Positions 8,228 through 16,255 of a stretch of DNA of 47,877 bases are shown here, piece after piece (position 1 is the first letter of the stretch; each line of letters starts with the position of its first letter). Below the pieces are notes generated by a model. It was not told the origin of the DNA and searched no databases. It worked only from the letters and a program-made list of their open reading frames with translations. Position numbers and translations under genes: made by a program. This DNA is from Gemmatimonadota bacterium. GTDB lineage: Bacteria; Latescibacterota; UBA2968. Where the stretch lies: contig JAPPAB010000001.1 of the NCBI GenBank assembly GCA_026705765.1, positions 1 through 47,877 of the forward strand. Direction: 5' to 3'.

Positions 8228-10216
8228 CTACCATCCATGTGTCCAGTGCCCACCTGTTGGAAACCAGATGAGATCGACAATAGACGAAACGATGACGCCT
8301 GTGACATAGCCCACTGGCAGGCCAATAAAATAAGGTGCTGCACGGCGGTACAGGGCAATACCGCCGATACGCAGGAAAAGTGATTTGGCTGCCCAGGTGA
8401 GAAAAATGGAGAAGCTGTAGATTCTTGGGCCAGAGGTATTTTGAAAGGCGAGGCCAATCGGGTGCAGGGGCCACCAGGGCAGGCGGCTTCGCAAGCCAAT
8501 GAGTACTAGCGCTTCAAAGATGCCAATGAACCATACGGCCATTTTATATGGATCAAAGACGGTTTTTTGTTCGTTGAGAATGTGGTTGGTCATGTTGCTG
8601 TAGAGGCGGACCGAGGCCGAGTTTGATCGGCCGGAAAATGGGGCTGTGTGCAGATTTTGCCCTCCGTGGGCGTATGCCAGATAGATAATAAAGATGAAGG
8701 ATGCGAGCAAGCCTGCGGTGAAGGCGAGCACGGCGATACGGGCCATGCGGGCGTTTGGCGTTGCGCCGTGCAATTTCAGATGGTGGGGTAGCGCGGGCCA
8801 TGCGGGAATGCGAGTGTTGCCAAAGAAGGCGCTGGAGTTGACAAATTCGGTACCCACAAAGTCCGAGGGGGTCAAGTTGGCAGTGCCTGTAAAGGTATAG
8901 ACCATGCCTCCGCCTTTACCATATATGGGTAGTAGATGGGGAAAACCACTGGCGGCCGTGAATTTGGCGACGGTGAAATATGCCGTGTAGAGTAGCGCGG
9001 TTTGCAAGAGTGCAATGGGGATAGACAGGCCCATTGCACTCATCCAGCCGATGATGAAGGTGGTTGCCAGAACAAAGCCGATAAACGCCAGACGGTAGGA
9101 TATAACGCCGTCGTTATGAACAGACCGTCGGCCTTCTACAACAGCTTGCCAGACGCGAGACAGGTGCCCCCGAGCGGCCCAAACAGACCAGAGTGCCAAT
9201 AAAACGAGGGCGCCGTGGCTTTCGAGATTGATGATTTCAGATGATTTTGCCTGCTGGTTGGCCAGGCCCAGGGTGAAACCCGTGCGGTCCATAATGCCGA
9301 GTTTGACTATGGCGACGAGGCGCAAAACCCAAAAACTGAAGAGGATGTCGAGGTTGCAAAAGTAGGTGAGGCCGACTACTGGAGGCAAGATGCGAAGGTA
9401 AATGGGTGGAAAGTCGCGGGCGAGGTCGATTTGTTTGCTTAGATACCCGGCATAGATATTGATGCGCGGCAAGCCGGTGGCGAAATAACCGAGGATATTC
9501 CACGCGAAGACGCCAAAAACAGTGAAAAATCCCGCCCAGAAAATTTTGTTGCGAAAAATATCGGGGACGCGCCCGGGTTGATCAAAGCCAGATGTGAGTT
9601 CTACGGCAAATTGCGCGAGCGGAAAGGCGAGTCGCTCGTGGTCTTCCCACTGGCGTTGGAAGAGAATACACAAGCACAATCCCGCCGTAAAAACAGCCAA
9701 TGAGATGGCGGTCCACCAGAATAGGGGTTGCAACCAGCCCACCCAGGGGATGGAACCATAGGGAGGCAATCCATCGTAGAAAGGACGAATGACCGCAGGC
9801 GATATATCTGGCAGGGTCCACCAGGGCAAGATGTCAAAGATGATTTCGGTCCAGCGATTTTCCGGTGACGCATAATAGGTGGGCACGGCCATTGTGCTCG
9901 TCCAATAAGCTGCCCAACCTTCGAGGGGAATAACGCCCGCGATCCAGGACATGCTGTAGATGACCAGCAGTTCGGTGCCCGAAAGGGCCGCTTTGGGCCA
10001 GAAGGTTTTGAGACCGATATTGGCAAATAACCAGAGTACAAAGGGCAGCAACATGGCCATGGGGTATTGCGATTTGACCAGGGATGACGATCCCATCACC
10101 AGCCCGGCGTGGTCGGTGTACACGTTGAGGGCAATGGCGGTGAGTGCGCCAAAGAACACGGAGCGACCCGTGATGCGCGAGGGAATGCGTTCTTGTTGGG
10201 GAGATGTTGCAGCCAT
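8228..10216 (-). CDS. Polytopic membrane protein, DUF6785/DUF6784 type
   Basis: This 662-residue protein has about twelve hydrophobic segments. It resembles the DUF6785 (N-terminal) plus DUF6784 (C-terminal) membrane proteins common in Planctomycetes, Armatimonadetes and other environmental bacteria. Recognisable landmarks are TELLVIYSMSWIAG, the PTYYASPENRW motif at about residues 110-120, the motif FYDGLPPYGSIPW and the QRQWEDHERLAFPL segment before the next helix. Function is unknown for the family; a transporter-like role is plausible from the fold. The ATG is only two bases after the stop of the upstream PhyH gene (TGACCATGG), so translation is probably coupled. It is the fourth gene of the six-gene operon and could import its substrate, which is inference. 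Confidence 0.8.
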   Translation of the reverse strand: MAATSPQQERIPSRITGRSVFFGALTAIALNVYTDHAGLVMGSSSLVKSQYPMAMLLPFVLWLFANIGLKTFWPKAALSGTELLVIYSMSWIAGVIPLEGWAAYWTSTMAVPTYYASPENRWTEIIFDILPWWTLPDISPAVIRPFYDGLPPYGSIPWVGWLQPLFWWTAISLAVFTAGLCLCILFQRQWEDHERLAFPLAQFAVELTSGFDQPGRVPDIFRNKIFWAGFFTVFGVFAWNILGYFATGLPRINIYAGYLSKQIDLARDFPPIYLRILPPVVGLTYFCNLDILFSFWVLRLVAIVKLGIMDRTGFTLGLANQQAKSSEIINLESHGALVLLALWSVWAARGHLSRVWQAVVEGRRSVHNDGVISYRLAFIGFVLATTFIIGWMSAMGLSIPIALLQTALLYTAYFTVAKFTAASGFPHLLPIYGKGGGMVYTFTGTANLTPSDFVGTEFVNSSAFFGNTRIPAWPALPHHLKLHGATPNARMARIAVLAFTAGLLASFIFIIYLAYAHGGQNLHTAPFSGRSNSASVRLYSNMTNHILNEQKTVFDPYKMAVWFIGIFEALVLIGLRSRLPWWPLHPIGLAFQNTSGPRIYSFSIFLTWAAKSLFLRIGGIALYRRAAPYFIGLPVGYVTGVIVSSIVDLIWFPTGGHWTHGW

Positions 10217-10218
10217 GG

Positions 10219-10992
10219 TCAGGGCTGGATTCCAAATGCTTTGTTGTAAATATTGGAGACTTCGTTGAGGTTGCCGTAAAAGGCGCGCACTTCGGGGTCT
10301 TCGTGGTCGCGCCAGAAGATGGGAGGGATGACGGAGTCATTGGCCAGGTATTTGCGGTCGCGGTGTCCGTAGTAGATTTGCAGGGTTTTGCGGTCTTGGT
10401 GCGTCGGTCGCGTGGTGGCTGTGTGTAGTGCCGCGACATTGAAGAGACAGACCGTGCCTGCGGGGCCGTGAATATCGGTGATGCCGCCGCGTTTGAGTTG
10501 CGCTTCTTTGTCTTCGAGCGCGGGTTCGTAAACCGATTCGGGGGAGAGTGAGAAGCAGTGAGTGTCTGCACCGACGTCTGTGAGGTAGAGCATGAGTTGG
10601 ATATAGTCCATTCGGAGTGGATGCTCGTCCCAGTGGGGGCGGTCGCGGTGCCAACTGCGGTGTAGTTCGCCGTCGTAAGGGTGCATGTAACGCGCACCTA
10701 TTTCGCCAAAACAAACCGGACCACCCATGAGTTGTTCGATTGCAGCGAGGATTTTTGGATGACGGATCACGCGGTCAAATTCGGGCGTGGTGACGAGTGC
10801 GTCATAATTGGCTTGCTGGTGGTAGCCATAGGGATGCCAGCGAAACACAAATTGCTCGCGGTCGCGATCAAATAGGGCGATAAATTCGTCGCGCTCCTCA
10901 TCGGTGAGCAAATCGGTGCGCACGATATATCCATGACGCCGAAAATAATCGACTTCGACTTCGTTGAGGATGGGTTCGGTTAAATTGGACAT
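10219..10992 (-). CDS. Phytanoyl-CoA dioxygenase (PhyH) family Fe(II)/2-oxoglutarate oxygenase
   Basis: This protein has 257 residues, normal for the family. The metal-binding facial triad is visible: His115 and Asp117 (WHRDRPH) and His190 (ALHTATTRP), with Arg201 (DRKTLQIYYG) as the expected 2-oxoglutarate anchor. These enzymes hydroxylate or demethylate small organic molecules with O2 and 2-oxoglutarate. In environmental phyla they are hugely expanded and mostly of unknown substrate. The gene lies 18 bases after the glycerate kinase and two bases before the membrane protein gene, so it belongs to the same mRNA. The ribosome site is weak (GGGAAA), which suits translational coupling in mid-operon. 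Confidence 0.9.
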   Translation of the reverse strand: MSNLTEPILNEVEVDYFRRHGYIVRTDLLTDEERDEFIALFDRDREQFVFRWHPYGYHQQANYDALVTTPEFDRVIRHPKILAAIEQLMGGPVCFGEIGARYMHPYDGELHRSWHRDRPHWDEHPLRMDYIQLMLYLTDVGADTHCFSLSPESVYEPALEDKEAQLKRGGITDIHGPAGTVCLFNVAALHTATTRPTHQDRKTLQIYYGHRDRKYLANDSVIPPIFWRDHEDPEVRAFYGNLNEVSNIYNKAFGIQP

Positions 10993-11010
10993 GAGACATA
11001 TTTCCCGAAG

Positions 11011-12354
11011 TTATGCATTTCCGACCATTACCAGCGCGACATCTGCTACATTGGTTCCGGTTGCTCCGGTGATGATCAGGTCGTCCAGTGGTTTAAAAAA
11101 GTGGTAGGAATCATTGTTTTTTAAATGTGCGATCGCGGAAAGTCCCAGTGCTTCTGCGCGCGCAATGGTTTGTCCATCGGCTACGGCGCCCGCGGCATCG
11201 GTTGGTCCATCGGTGCCATCGGTGCCTCCGCTAAACAGTACGACATTGTCCCATCCTGCCAATTGAATCGCGCCAGAGAGTGGTATCTCTTGATTGCGTC
11301 CGCCCTTGCCATCTCCGCGCACCAGTACGGTTGTTTCTCCGCCAGCAATTACGCAGGCGGGCGCCGCAAGGGGCTGTCCAGATGTCACAATTTCTTTGGC
11401 AATACCCGCATATACATAAGCGACTTCTCTCGCCTCGCCCTCAATGCACGTAGATAATACCAGGGTATTATACCCCAATTCCATCGCTTTGTTATTCGCC
11501 GCCGCCACTGCCAGGCCATTGCTGCCCACCACGAGATTTTGAACTCTGGACAGTGCCGCGTCGCCGGGCTTGGGCGTATCTTCAATATCTCCAGCTAAAC
11601 CGGCTTGTAGTCGCAGCCGAACACTTTCGGGTATTTTATCGACCAATTCGTATTTGTCCAGGATATCCATACACGTTTTAAATGTCGCGGTATCCGGCAC
11701 CGTGGGACCAGATGCAATGACATCCATGGGATCGCCAATCACATCTGATAACATCAGCGCGACTACGGTCGCGGGAAAAGCCGCACGCGCTAACCCCCCG
11801 CCTTTTAGGCGCGACAGGTGTTTGCGGATGGCGTTGAGTTCTACAATATTTGCACCACAGGCTAACAATAGGCTCGTCGTCTCTTGTTTGTCTGCAAGCG
11901 TTAATCCTTCAGCAGGTGCGGGCGCAAGTGCCGAGCCGCCACCGGAAATTAAACAAATCACCAGTGTGTTTTCATCCGCTTCTTCCAGCAGGCGCACCAT
12001 GCGCCCGACGCCGTCAACTCCCGATTCATCTGGTACGGGATGGCCGCATTCCACTATGTCGATATGTTTTAAGGGCAATGCGTGGTCGTATTTTGTATTC
12101 ATAGATCCATCGGAGATGCGATCACCCAATATATCTTCCAGAGCTACGCCCATTTGCGGTGAGGCTTTGCCCGTGCCCACGACCAGAATGCGGCGGTAAA
12201 CACTTAAGTCATAATTTTGATCGCCCACGCGCAAAATATCGCCATCCAGCGATACAAATTGCCGTACGCACTGTTCGGCATCAACTGCTTTGACTGCCGT
12301 ATCAAAAATCTCACGCGCGTGTGTGCGCATGGTTTCAATGTCGTAAATACGCAT
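11011..12354 (-). CDS. Glycerate 2-kinase (MOFRL/DUF4147 family)
   Basis: This 447-residue protein is a type 2 glycerate kinase, making 2-phosphoglycerate from D-glycerate and ATP. The N-terminal DUF4147 domain shows the YRRILVVGTGKASPQMG segment and the glycine-rich CLISGGGSALAPAP motif. The C-terminal MOFRL domain shows VIAGGETTVLVRGDGKGGRNQE and LFSGGTDGTDGPTDAAGA. The ATG at 12354 is chosen because AGGAG lies eight bases before it; the frame extends upstream without a ribosome site. In known pathways this step follows tartronate semialdehyde reduction during aldarate (glucarate/galactarate), glyoxylate or serine breakdown. Its position in one operon with a uronate-dehydrogenase-like enzyme fits the aldarate route, but no aldarate dehydratase, aldolase or reductase is in the operon. 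Confidence 0.93.
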   Translation of the reverse strand: MRIYDIETMRTHAREIFDTAVKAVDAEQCVRQFVSLDGDILRVGDQNYDLSVYRRILVVGTGKASPQMGVALEDILGDRISDGSMNTKYDHALPLKHIDIVECGHPVPDESGVDGVGRMVRLLEEADENTLVICLISGGGSALAPAPAEGLTLADKQETTSLLLACGANIVELNAIRKHLSRLKGGGLARAAFPATVVALMLSDVIGDPMDVIASGPTVPDTATFKTCMDILDKYELVDKIPESVRLRLQAGLAGDIEDTPKPGDAALSRVQNLVVGSNGLAVAAANNKAMELGYNTLVLSTCIEGEAREVAYVYAGIAKEIVTSGQPLAAPACVIAGGETTVLVRGDGKGGRNQEIPLSGAIQLAGWDNVVLFSGGTDGTDGPTDAAGAVADGQTIARAEALGLSAIAHLKNNDSYHFFKPLDDLIITGATGTNVADVALVMVGNA

Positions 12355-12370
12355 TGTATTTGCTCCTGTG

Positions 12371-14728
12371 CTATTGAGTGACAAATGTCGCTGTCGCGGT
12401 TGCCGTCTGACCTGTTGTTTCATCTACAATCGCGATTTCTACGATTTTTTCGCCCGGTTCAGAGCGCGACATATCCAATTCAAGATATCCCGGCTCTTGT
12501 GTCTCTGTTCCCACCTGCTCGTATTCGATTGAGACAACGCCCTGTTCGCTCTTTTGTCCGAGCATTTTGCCCACACTACCCAAAATTCGCGCGCCGATGG
12601 TCTTTTGATCGCGCGATCGCACCACATAAGATACGCGGTATTTGGTCTGGCCAAAGGCATTGCGTTTTAGGTTGTAAATTTCAAAATAGATAAACACGGG
12701 TTGCGTGGGCAAATAGGCTTTTGAAGCTATGGGAATTACTTCGATATCGCCCTTTTGGAACCGGCTCTTGTCGGCCACATTGATGGTGGCGGCGAGTTCC
12801 ACATCGCTGATTTTTAACTCGTCGTCTATATCGTATTCGGGCACGACGCGGTTGATGTGATACACCTGTGATTTTCTCGAACGGCGATCCAGAACCTGCA
12901 CGGAGATGCGATAATTTCCTGGTGTTAAAAACAGACGGTCCATCTCCGGCATATATGCGCCAGGCGACTGATCGGCTTCACCCGATGCGCGTAGTACCAT
13001 TTCCTGGCTGGTGCGATAGACGGGATCGCCCGCCTGATTGTAAACGACAATGCCGCGATCTAATTGTGCGATCTGCACGCCTTCTTGCCCGGCTGCAAAG
13101 TGCAACTGCGCGGTTGGAATACCGTAATAAATTTCGAGTGCGGTTAGATCTTCTTGTCCTCGAAAAGCAGATGAGGCGAGATAAAAATCCAATGCGCCCG
13201 TTGCAAAGTCGGGGCGATATGTCATCGGTGTAATAGCAGCAACCTGTTTCAAGACGATTTCGGGATGCATGTCCTGCCAGATTCTGGCAATCCGCCCCCT
13301 GCCGAGGGGTATATCGGCATAATCCCAGGCTCCCTGGTTTGAGCGCTGTTCAAATACGACCTCTATGCCATCGCCAACATCGGCATAGATCCAGTATTCC
13401 CATATCCCGTCCACCGGATATACCGGCCATCCCAAAATGGTTCCACTGGTTACTTGCTGTCGTTCGCCGCGTGCGCCGGGGCTTCGGTCCCCTGTGCGCT
13501 GCAATTGCCCGCGCATACCCACCATGCTCGATGCGACCGCGTCGGCCCGCGCTCTGAGCAACCGATCTACTGCTGGCCCCGCCTTTTGAATGAGCCGCTC
13601 TTTTACGTCAACCAATTTTTTTGTTCGCTCCAGTTGAATATTGCCCGAATTGCTCACATGGTCGGGTGAGCCATAGCGGATATAGGCTTCGCCGCGCGCG
13701 TCCCAGGGAAATCGAAGTGTCCCAAAAAATTCACGCGCATACGCGACGCGGCGATAGTGTTCCAATAACCGTTCATTGGCTTCGGTGACGGGAGCCGGGT
13801 CTAAGCGCGACCAGAATGTTCTAAAAACGCGCTTTTTTTGGGGAAGTGTCTCGGTATCGTTATATTCCTTGAGAATGGGACCCGATGCGACGAGATTCAG
13901 ATCGCAATACGTTTCTTGCTCTTTTTCGGACAACTGTTTGATATAGGATTCAAATAATCGCGCTGATTGTTCAAATGCCTTTGCCCTTTGAAATACCTGC
14001 GCCAATTCCAATACGGCGCGACGTTGAAAATCGCTGGCAACCGTTGCAACTTTGAGCAGGTGCTGAAGTGCCTCTCGCAATTGCCCGAGCAATTTCAGAT
14101 CAATGCCCAGATTCAAGCGCGCGCCGAGGTGCTCAGGTTTTGCTTCTAATTGATCGCGATACGCTTGCACGGCTTTTTCGCGTTCTCCATCTGTGTCGAG
14201 CAATATGCCTATGCGATAGTTTGCATTGGGGTGTTTGGGATCGATCTTTAAGACATTGCGATAGGCTTTGAGGGTCTCACTGCTGCCGTAATTTTCCAGG
14301 GTTTGCGCCAGGTTATATTGCGCTTCCGAGTACGTTTTGTCTGCTCGATTTGCATCCCGAAAATACGCAATTGCCCGACGTAGTTCGTTCTTTTTGCGGC
14401 TATATACCAGCCCCAATCCATTGTAAGCTGGCGCGTATTTTTTGTTTTTTGAGACTGCGGTCTTAAATGCCTTTTCCGCTTCGGACAAATCGCCCTGTTG
14501 CAAATAGACATGCCCCAGACCCACATAGGCGGGTGCGTACTTTTCGTGCTGGGCAATCGCAGATTGAAACGATACAAGTGCCGCGTCCAGATTTTCTGCC
14601 TCAAAGTGTTTCATCCCTTCACGATATGCTCTTTCTGCCGCGGCAATGGCCTCTGGCGAAGCATCTTTTGCCAGACCATCTGTTGCAGTCAGCGCAATGC
14701 ACAAAATTCCCATTATTATCGTTTTCAT
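12371..14728 (-). CDS. TPR-repeat GWxTD-domain protein, secreted
   Basis: This 785-residue protein has a signal peptide (MKTIIMGILCIALTATDGLA, cleaved about residue 20). Residues 30-265 form a row of tetratricopeptide repeats (for example YAPAYVGLGHVYLQQGDLSEAEKAF). From about residue 305 it has the GWxTD domain typical of the FCB group and Acidobacteria, with WDARGEAYIRYGSPD at 342-356. Beta-rich domains and a final Ig-like domain (EKIVEIAIVDETTGQTA) follow. Function is unknown; an envelope or surface role is likely. The start at 14728 is chosen because of the signal peptide and AAAAGGCG upstream; the longer frame would run into the terminator of the neighbouring gene. A promoter is at 14776-14804, making this the first gene of the six-gene operon. 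The gap to the glycerate kinase is 16 bases. Confidence 0.88.
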   Translation of the reverse strand: MKTIIMGILCIALTATDGLAKDASPEAIAAAERAYREGMKHFEAENLDAALVSFQSAIAQHEKYAPAYVGLGHVYLQQGDLSEAEKAFKTAVSKNKKYAPAYNGLGLVYSRKKNELRRAIAYFRDANRADKTYSEAQYNLAQTLENYGSSETLKAYRNVLKIDPKHPNANYRIGILLDTDGEREKAVQAYRDQLEAKPEHLGARLNLGIDLKLLGQLREALQHLLKVATVASDFQRRAVLELAQVFQRAKAFEQSARLFESYIKQLSEKEQETYCDLNLVASGPILKEYNDTETLPQKKRVFRTFWSRLDPAPVTEANERLLEHYRRVAYAREFFGTLRFPWDARGEAYIRYGSPDHVSNSGNIQLERTKKLVDVKERLIQKAGPAVDRLLRARADAVASSMVGMRGQLQRTGDRSPGARGERQQVTSGTILGWPVYPVDGIWEYWIYADVGDGIEVVFEQRSNQGAWDYADIPLGRGRIARIWQDMHPEIVLKQVAAITPMTYRPDFATGALDFYLASSAFRGQEDLTALEIYYGIPTAQLHFAAGQEGVQIAQLDRGIVVYNQAGDPVYRTSQEMVLRASGEADQSPGAYMPEMDRLFLTPGNYRISVQVLDRRSRKSQVYHINRVVPEYDIDDELKISDVELAATINVADKSRFQKGDIEVIPIASKAYLPTQPVFIYFEIYNLKRNAFGQTKYRVSYVVRSRDQKTIGARILGSVGKMLGQKSEQGVVSIEYEQVGTETQEPGYLELDMSRSEPGEKIVEIAIVDETTGQTATATATFVTQ

Positions 14729-14775
14729 AACAGTACGCCTTTTATCGCATTTTTGATTGTCTGTAAATTTGCTCC

Positions 14776-14804
14776 ATGATACACAAATGGAAACGAAAGC
14801 ACAA
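14776..14804 (-). promoter_or_regulatory. Probable promoter of the six-gene operon
   Basis: TTGTGC (14799-14804) and TATCAT (14776-14781) are 17 bases apart on the minus strand. The -10 box matches 5 of 6 but the -35 box only 3 of 6, which suggests help from an activator. It lies 47 bases before the chosen ATG and just after the terminator of the gene upstream. Confidence 0.45.
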
Positions 14805-14829
14805 GAGGGCACTAATCGTCGTAAAAAAC

Positions 14830-14866
14830 AAAAAAGCGGGGCTCTCAAAGAGCTCCCGCTTTTTTA
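14830..14866. terminator. Bidirectional intrinsic terminator
   Basis: AAAAAAGCGGGGCTC pairs with GAGCTCCCGCTTTTTT with one bulged base and a short loop (TCAAA). Both flanks carry A/T runs, so it can act on both strands. It ends the minus-strand unit at 14940-16054 before the promoter of the next operon. Confidence 0.85.
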
Positions 14867-14939
14867 TTTAGTGCCGGTTGTACGCTAAATCCTTCCCCTC
14901 TCCCCTGACGAAAGAATGCGCGCTACAACCGGCTCAAAA

Positions 14940-15671
14940 TCAAGCCGCAATAGGTTGTGCATCGGCTTTGCGCCGGGCGTCTAACCTCGCTTTTATTTTG
15001 TGAATCAGTTCAGATGCTTGACGCTTGTCCAATCCACCTTCAATCTGGGTTTTCAATCGCTCGCGTTCTCGCTCGGTTAGCCGCGGACTGCGTCCCAGAC
15101 TTTTGATCAGATCAATCTGACTTTGCGTAGCGGTATTGTGCGCCGCTTCGACATTGCCATCGGTCTGCGCGGCATCTGTGGCTACCTGTAGTTCATCGAC
15201 GGAACACATCCCCGTTGCGGTAGCCAAACGCATTGCCCGATTGGTGGCGCGTCGCGTCGCCATTTCGAGTGGGTAATCTGAAAACCGCACAAATCCTTTG
15301 AGATTTTTAGGCGTTGTGGTACCGTAATCGACAAAAGGACGCGCAAGCCCATCAACCCACACTTCACCGCGCATTACCACCAGCGGTTCCTCATCTTTCA
15401 AGCCCATCATCCGCCGCAATAGGGCGTATTCTTCTTTGGAAGGCATTACGGCCTGTACTGCGAATTTGCCAGCCTTATAGGTTTGCAACATTTTGTACTG
15501 CAACCCCGCAGACGTGATGTAGGGATCATTCTGAATGAACACCACAAACTCATCGATTTTCTCGATGGGAAAACCTTCGGACTCTGCTATCTGCTTCTTG
15601 ATATGGTCGATGGGTTGGGCTGCTGTCGCAGTCATATTTGAGTTATTCGTTTTCATATCTCGCTGGGACAT
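14940..15671 (-). CDS. Possible phage-type single-strand DNA annealing protein
   Basis: This 243-residue soluble protein is not assigned with certainty. Two regions are informative. Around residues 125-160 the motif ATRRATNRAMRLATATGMCSVDEL resembles the helix signature (A-TRA-xRA-R) seen in Rad52/ERF-type single-strand annealing and related phage recombination proteins. The C-terminal 60 residues (TQSQIDLIKSLGR... GGLDKRQASELIHKI) match the small helical domain often found at the end of phage recombination or single-strand-binding proteins. The N-terminus has a helical ITSAGLQYKMLQTY segment. The start has AAAGGAG at eight bases. It is second in a two-gene unit with a 98-residue protein under one promoter. 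No exonuclease, SSB or phage structural gene is nearby. Alternatives are another nucleic-acid-binding housekeeping protein or a domesticated phage gene. Confidence 0.5.
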   Translation of the reverse strand: MSQRDMKTNNSNMTATAAQPIDHIKKQIAESEGFPIEKIDEFVVFIQNDPYITSAGLQYKMLQTYKAGKFAVQAVMPSKEEYALLRRMMGLKDEEPLVVMRGEVWVDGLARPFVDYGTTTPKNLKGFVRFSDYPLEMATRRATNRAMRLATATGMCSVDELQVATDAAQTDGNVEAAHNTATQSQIDLIKSLGRSPRLTERERERLKTQIEGGLDKRQASELIHKIKARLDARRKADAQPIAA

Positions 15672-15757
15672 TGCTACCTCTCCTTTGCTTTCGTGGAAAT
15701 CGGCAATACAATGGGTTATTTATCGCCGAAAATAAACGTGAATATATGGGTTGTGAT

Positions 15758-16054
15758 TTAATTATTGCGGACGCCTAAAGACTCAATAACCTGAAACCAG
15801 GCCGATTCGTAATCCGTCAGGGCACCGTGCCACTCGGTGAGTTCCCCTTGCCCCTGAGTCAAATCTCGTGCCAGGGTATCGACGGCTTGCTCGGCGGCTT
15901 CGACGCGCGCCAGGGCTTCGGGACGAATAGCATCAAAAGGCACATGCGGCATCTCGGCCTGAATGCGATCGGCTACTTTGAGCAAATCCCGACTCAAATC
16001 GGACAATAAAATTTCCCTAATTTCCTGCTCGGTCTGAATCTCAATGCTTGCCAT
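15758..16054 (-). CDS. Small acidic hypothetical protein
   Basis: This 98-residue protein is soluble, acidic and mostly helical, with no recognised domain. Residues 30-75 alternate hydrophobic and charged residues in a coiled-coil manner (ALARVEAAEQAVDTLARDL), followed by a Trp-containing segment (TEWHGALTDYESAWFQVIE). The ribosome site AGGAGGTAATC before the ATG is close to ideal, so it should be made at high level. It is the first gene after the promoter at 16099-16127 and precedes the putative annealing protein by 86 bases. The pairing suggests a joint function, which is not known. Confidence 0.7.
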   Translation of the reverse strand: MASIEIQTEQEIREILLSDLSRDLLKVADRIQAEMPHVPFDAIRPEALARVEAAEQAVDTLARDLTQGQGELTEWHGALTDYESAWFQVIESLGVRNN

Positions 16055-16098
16055 GATTACCTCCTGTCGAAGGATTATGTCTCAACGTTCTATGCACA

Positions 16099-16127
16099 AA
16101 AATACTAAACAAAAGAACAGGTGTCAA
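16099..16127 (-). promoter_or_regulatory. Sigma-70-type promoter of the 98-residue/annealing-protein unit
   Basis: A perfect TTGACA (16122-16127) is followed after 17 bases by TATTTT (16099-16104) on the minus strand. It lies 44 bases before the ATG at 16054. The same TTGACA-17-TATTTT pattern recurs at 47782-47810. Confidence 0.7.
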
Positions 16128-16255
16128 GGGAAATTTTACAGTTTAATGGAAAACAATTAAACTTTTTTAAAAAAATAAAATCAATGGGTTATGGTCAATT
16201 CTCTCATGACGCCTTATTTGCCCTTATTTCTCAATGAGATCCCAATAATTTTCTC

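Noticed and set aside
7489-8271. Open frame of 260 residues on the plus strand
   Set aside because: It is opposite the SDR gene, whose NAD-binding and Tyr-Lys motifs are clear; the frame is a composition artefact.
11570-12199. Open frame of 209 residues on the plus strand
   Set aside because: It is opposite the glycerate kinase gene and lacks a ribosome site or domain.
14940-16054. Prophage remnant
   Set aside because: Apart from the annealing-like protein there is no integrase, attachment repeat or phage structural gene, and base composition does not change.
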